This document shows, one piece after another, positions 6,207-9,871 of a stretch of 9,871 nucleotides of DNA (position 1 is the stretch's first letter; each line of letters begins with the position of its first letter). The DNA is from Desulfuromonadales bacterium C00003068 (GTDB taxonomy: Bacteria; Desulfobacterota; Desulfuromonadia; Desulfuromonadales; Desulfuromonadaceae). The notes below the pieces were generated by a model. It saw only the letters and a program-made list of their open reading frames with translations. It searched no databases and was not told where the DNA came from. The DNA is taken from contig MAXR01000182.1 in NCBI GenBank assembly GCA_001751155.1, positions 878 through 10,748 on the forward strand, written 5' to 3'. The position numbers and the translations under genes are program-made.

Positions 6207-9200
6207 ATGAACTCTGCCCGTATACTCCTCGTTATCATCCTGCTCCTTACTCCGCTCTCAGTCTTTAGCGCACCCATTCAATCCGATCAAATACCCGCTG
6301 AGTTAGCACCATGGCAAGAGTGGGTTCTGTATGGGCAAGAGGATCAAAGCTGTACTACCGTTTGGCACAACAACAACCAACGCCGTTGTCGTTGGCCGGG
6401 AGAATTGACCCTGTCAATCAACAATGCTGGCGCAACGTTTCAACAAGACTGGCAAATGGACAGCGAACAGTGGTTACTACTGCCTGGCAACAGCCAACAT
6501 TGGCCACTACAGGTAACATTAAACGGTGAACCCGCCTTGGTGATGCGTAGCGATGACAGCACCTACGGCAAAAACCGACCCATTGTGCACGTACCCGCTG
6601 GTCAGCACACGATCAAGGGGCAATTCAGTTGGCAAAAAATGCCAAAGAATATAGCACTTGATCCCCATACCTCGCTGATTAAACTTACCCGCAACGGTGC
6701 GTTTGTTCATCAACCGCAACTCGACCAAAGTGGACTACTGTGGCTAAATAAAGACTCCGATCAAGAAAAGAAAACGGAACAAGATCAGATCCATTTTCGT
6801 GTTTTTCGCCATGTGAGTGACACCATCCCCCTCCAATTAACAACGCGAGTGCAACTGCAAGTTTCGGGGCAGGCGCGTGAAGTTCGTACTGGAATTGTTT
6901 TAGCGTCAGGTTTTACCCCACTCGCACTTAAAAGCCCACTGCCAGCACGCCTTGAAAGTGACGGTTCACTACGCATACAACTCAAGCCAGGTAATTGGAC
7001 GATTGACCTCGTTGCGCGTCATCTTGGCCCCATCAATATTTTAACCATGCCCGACCCGAAGGGACCATGGGCGGCAAATGAAGTGTGGTCGATCCAAACT
7101 CGTAACGATTTACGGGTGGTGAGCATTGACGGAGGGACAGCGATTGACCCGACTCAAACCGCCATGCCCGCGGTGTGGAAACAACTGCCCGCCTACCTGA
7201 TGACTCCCGAACAACCACTCACTTTAACCACTCGTAAACGAGGCGATAGCGATCCCACGCCCGAACAACTTCATCTGCAACGGACTCTGTGGCTCGATTT
7301 TGATGGTAAAGGCTACACGGCTAAAGATCATATCAGCGGTCAACTCACCAGCAGTTCGCGCCTTGAAGCGAGTACAGCACTTGAACTTGGTCGCGTCAGC
7401 ATCAACAATCAGGATCAATTTATCACCCGCCTTGAGCCGCAAGCTCCTGCTGGGGTCGAACTGCGCCAAGGAGCCCTTCAGCTTGAGGCCGAAAGCCGAA
7501 TCAATCCACAAAACATTAACTCCCTCCCGGCGGTGGGTTGGCAATTAGATATGGGGTCACTACAGACCGAGCTAAACTTACCCCCAGGCTGGCGACTACT
7601 GGAAGCCAGTGGTCCTGATAATGCGTCAACAACATGGTTACGCAGTTGGTCGTTACTCGACATTTTTATTGTCCTTGTCTTGGCTTTGAGCTTTTGGCGG
7701 TTATGGGGTGTTCTGGCAGGACTTGGGGCATTGATCGGTATGATTTTAATTTATCACGAACCCAATGCGCCGCAGCTTGTTTGGTTGAATGTATTAATCC
7801 CCATCGCTCTATTGCGTGTTTTGCCAGAGGGGCGCTTTAAACAGTTGACCCAGTGGTACCGTAATGCGGGATTACTCCTTCTGTTAGTGCTAGGTTTAAC
7901 ATTTTCGGTACAACAAATACGTAGTGCTCTCTACCCACAACTTGAAGCCAACTCCTCCTACTCCAGTGGCTACGGTGCTGGAGTTACCGTTACAGCACTC
8001 CCCGTACAATCGAAAAGGATGATGGAGAGTCGCATCATGACGATGGCCGATGGCGAGATGGCATCACAAGTGCGTGCCCCGAAGCGGCTCATTGTGCAGT
8101 ACGATCCAAATCTAAAAGTTCAGACAGGTCCGGGAATCCCGCAATGGCAGTGGCGACAGATCCAACTATCATGGAATGGCCCCGTCACCGCCGACCAACA
8201 ACTCAAACTTTATTTGCTGCCACCATTGGCGACCCGTCTGCTGCTGTTCAGTGGCGTACTTCTTATGGCACTGCTGTTCTTGCGGTTATTAACCCCTGGG
8301 CCATTGCCACGCTGGAAACGTTCGGCGACGAAACCGAGCACGACTGCGCTGGTATTCATCGCCTTGGCAACCGCATTATTTTCACTGCCAACGACGCAGG
8401 CTCACGCGGCGTTTCCATCACCTGAGCTTCTGGAGGAACTGCAACAGCGGTTATTGGAACCGGCAAGCTGTAGCCCGAACTGCACCGCACTGAATCAATT
8501 AGAGATTAATGCTGACCAGCAGCGCCTGCACCTACGGATGACATTCCATAGCCAGACCAACAGCGCAGTTCCGTTGCCACTGCCCAACAAACAACTCACT
8601 CTGCAAAGTGCCCGCCTAGATCAAAGCGATCAAGCGCCGCTTTACCGCGATAAACAGGGAGACCTGTGGGCAAGAATTCCTCAAGGTGAGCACAGCCTCG
8701 AAATTTATGCCTCTGTTCCAGAAGCGCTACAACGAATCCAACTGCCATTACCTATGACGGCGGGGATGGTTCGCATCACGGCAGCCAACTGGCAAATAAC
8801 AGGGATAAAAGATGGTGAAGCCAGTCATGGCCCCATTGAACTAACGCGACAGACCACCAAGAATAGTAATCAGCTTCAAGCGGGTGTAATTCCACCTTTT
8901 GTTGAGGTTCGCCGCGAACTACATCTCGGCCACAATTGGCAGGTTAAAACAACCGTCCGCCGTTTAAGTCAGCTTGGCAGTGCCGCTCTCGTTAAAATTC
9001 CGCTGTTACAAAATGAGCAGGTCACCAGTTCAAGCGTGCAGGTGATCGATCATCAAGCACTGGTCAGCTTATCGCCGAATGCGCGCACCTTTAGCTGGAA
9101 CTCTCGTCTCGACAAAACCAGTCAGTTGGAACTTTTAGCGCAAAACAATGATCAATTTACCGAGGTTTGGCAATTGATTGCTGACCCCATTTGGCATGTT

Positions 9201-9871
9201 AAAAGTTCAGGACTTCCCGTTATTCATCACTATCAAAATGGTCGTTGGCAGCCTGAATGGCGGCCGTGGGGCAATGAAAAACTGACCCTCGACATTAGCC
9301 GCCCTACTGGTATTCAAGGGCAAACAGTCACCATTGATAACAGCCACCTCAAAATGACTCCGGGCAATCGCACCACCCAAGTCAAATTAACACTCAACTT
9401 ACGCACCAGTCAGGGCAGTGACCATGTCATCACTCTGCCAGCTCAGGCTCGTCTGGGCCAAGTCACCCTTAACGGACAAACTCAACCGATTAAACAACAG
9501 AACCTGTTAGTGACCATCCCTTTGCCACCAGGCAAGCATCAACTCGAACTGACATGGCAACAAGATCAAGGAGTTGAGCTGATCACACGTACACCACAAA
9601 TTCACCTCGGTGGCGCAAATGTGAATTCAACAATCAGCCTCATGTTGCCTCAAGACCGCTGGACCCTTTTTACCGGTGGCCCTGTTCTTGGCCCCGCAGT
9701 ATTATTCTGGGGTGTGCTGCTTGTCGTTACCGCGCTGGCGTTCATTCTTGGCCGCATGCGCTTCACTCCCTTACGCTGGTGGCACTGGTTACTTCTGTTT
9801 GCCGGATTAAGTCAGGCCAGCCTCCCTGCATTGATCCCAGTGGCAGCATGGCTGCTGCTGCTAGGCTTGCG
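6207..9871 (+). CDS. Very large exported and multi-pass envelope protein, 3' end missing
   Basis: One frame runs uninterrupted for 1221 codons plus 2 bases to the window edge. The ATG at 6207 has GGGA at 6194-6197; an in-frame ATG at 6198 is too close to that site. Residues 1-21 form a signal peptide (hydrophobic core, then VFSAP). Residues about 22-475 are polar, tryptophan-rich and beta-like, probably periplasmic. About 483-570 hold three or four membrane segments. About 571-668 form an exported loop with PGIPQWQWR (642-650) and LSWNGPV (654-660). A membrane segment follows (about 674-696), then a second signal-like stretch (703-735: WKR, hydrophobic core, QAHAA). A second beta-rich exported region (about 736-1150) opens with C755-x3-C759. 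The end has a segment at 1163-1182, RFTPLRWWHW (1185-1194), and further hydrophobic helices. I know of unnamed large proteobacterial membrane proteins with similar WQW/GPV, C-x3-C and TPLRxW patterns, but can assign no function. A structural or transport-related envelope role is inference. Confidence 0.85.
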   Translation, partial: MNSARILLVIILLLTPLSVFSAPIQSDQIPAELAPWQEWVLYGQEDQSCTTVWHNNNQRRCRWPGELTLSINNAGATFQQDWQMDSEQWLLLPGNSQHWPLQVTLNGEPALVMRSDDSTYGKNRPIVHVPAGQHTIKGQFSWQKMPKNIALDPHTSLIKLTRNGAFVHQPQLDQSGLLWLNKDSDQEKKTEQDQIHFRVFRHVSDTIPLQLTTRVQLQVSGQAREVRTGIVLASGFTPLALKSPLPARLESDGSLRIQLKPGNWTIDLVARHLGPINILTMPDPKGPWAANEVWSIQTRNDLRVVSIDGGTAIDPTQTAMPAVWKQLPAYLMTPEQPLTLTTRKRGDSDPTPEQLHLQRTLWLDFDGKGYTAKDHISGQLTSSSRLEASTALELGRVSINNQDQFITRLEPQAPAGVELRQGALQLEAESRINPQNINSLPAVGWQLDMGSLQTELNLPPGWRLLEASGPDNASTTWLRSWSLLDIFIVLVLALSFWRLWGVLAGLGALIGMILIYHEPNAPQLVWLNVLIPIALLRVLPEGRFKQLTQWYRNAGLLLLLVLGLTFSVQQIRSALYPQLEANSSYSSGYGAGVTVTALPVQSKRMMESRIMTMADGEMASQVRAPKRLIVQYDPNLKVQTGPGIPQWQWRQIQLSWNGPVTADQQLKLYLLPPLATRLLLFSGVLLMALLFLRLLTPGPLPRWKRSATKPSTTALVFIALATALFSLPTTQAHAAFPSPELLEELQQRLLEPASCSPNCTALNQLEINADQQRLHLRMTFHSQTNSAVPLPLPNKQLTLQSARLDQSDQAPLYRDKQGDLWARIPQGEHSLEIYASVPEALQRIQLPLPMTAGMVRITAANWQITGIKDGEASHGPIELTRQTTKNSNQLQAGVIPPFVEVRRELHLGHNWQVKTTVRRLSQLGSAALVKIPLLQNEQVTSSSVQVIDHQALVSLSPNARTFSWNSRLDKTSQLELLAQNNDQFTEVWQLIADPIWHVKSSGLPVIHHYQNGRWQPEWRPWGNEKLTLDISRPTGIQGQTVTIDNSHLKMTPGNRTTQVKLTLNLRTSQGSDHVITLPAQARLGQVTLNGQTQPIKQQNLLVTIPLPPGKHQLELTWQQDQGVELITRTPQIHLGGANVNSTISLMLPQDRWTLFTGGPVLGPAVLFWGVLLVVTALAFILGRMRFTPLRWWHWLLLFAGLSQASLPALIPVAAWLLLLGL

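Noticed and set aside
6311..8425. Several short open frames on both strands (for example 6311-6529, 7224-7544 on the minus strand, 7300-7548, 8144-8425).
   Set aside because: All lie inside the continuous 6207-9871 frame, have no family character and lack convincing ribosome sites. They are shadows of the large envelope gene.
1..9871. A defence, mobile or CRISPR-type system.
   Set aside because: No repeats, integrase, transposase, tRNA attachment sites or known defence domains were seen. A dgt-type dNTPase can limit phages in some hosts, but here it has the housekeeping architecture and no defence partner.

Overview
The window carries eight protein-coding genes, all on the + strand and tightly spaced. 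It has no RNA genes, insertion sequences or CRISPR arrays. It reads like ordinary chromosome of a Gram-negative, proteobacteria-like organism: AGGAG-type ribosome sites, a Dgt-type dNTPase, an N-terminal-receiver histidine kinase, and a large exported and membrane-anchored envelope protein. Base composition looks moderate. The mix would suit Desulfuromonadales-like or marine gammaproteobacterial lineages, but no marker gene fixes this, so the taxonomy is a guess.

Region 1 (1-966): the 3' part of a thiamine-phosphate-synthase/TenI family gene runs in from the left edge. A short FMN-binding-split-barrel (PNPOx-like) gene follows 39 bases later, and a perfect 12-bp hairpin closes the unit. Region 2 (about 990-1844): a single crotonase-fold gene lacks both glutamates expected in a classical enoyl-CoA hydratase. 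Region 3 (about 1907-3226): a GTG-started soluble signalling protein has a receiver domain at its N-terminus and a histidine kinase core at its C-terminus. Region 4 (3303-5548): a dgt-type dNTP triphosphohydrolase overlaps a short-chain dehydrogenase by 4 bases (ATGA), a translationally coupled pair behind a recognisable sigma-70-like promoter. Region 5 (5648-6133): a 161-residue protein that I do not recognise.

Region 6 (6207 to the right edge): one uninterrupted frame of at least 1221 codons that leaves the window without a stop. It encodes a very large envelope protein with an N-terminal signal peptide, a beta-rich exported region and a cluster of membrane segments. A short exported loop carries a tryptophan-rich motif, and a second signal-like hydrophobic segment ends in an AHA-type cleavage motif. 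A second exported region with a C-x3-C motif follows, then terminal membrane segments. Gene finders that need both a start and a stop inside the window would miss it and report only out-of-frame fragments here.

Intergenic gaps are 39, 143, 155, 133, 99 and 73 bases, so no stretch over 300 bases is without a gene. No clearly new multi-gene system is visible. The most unusual items are the giant two-module envelope protein, the glutamate-less crotonase, and the unrecognised 161-residue protein in front of the giant gene.
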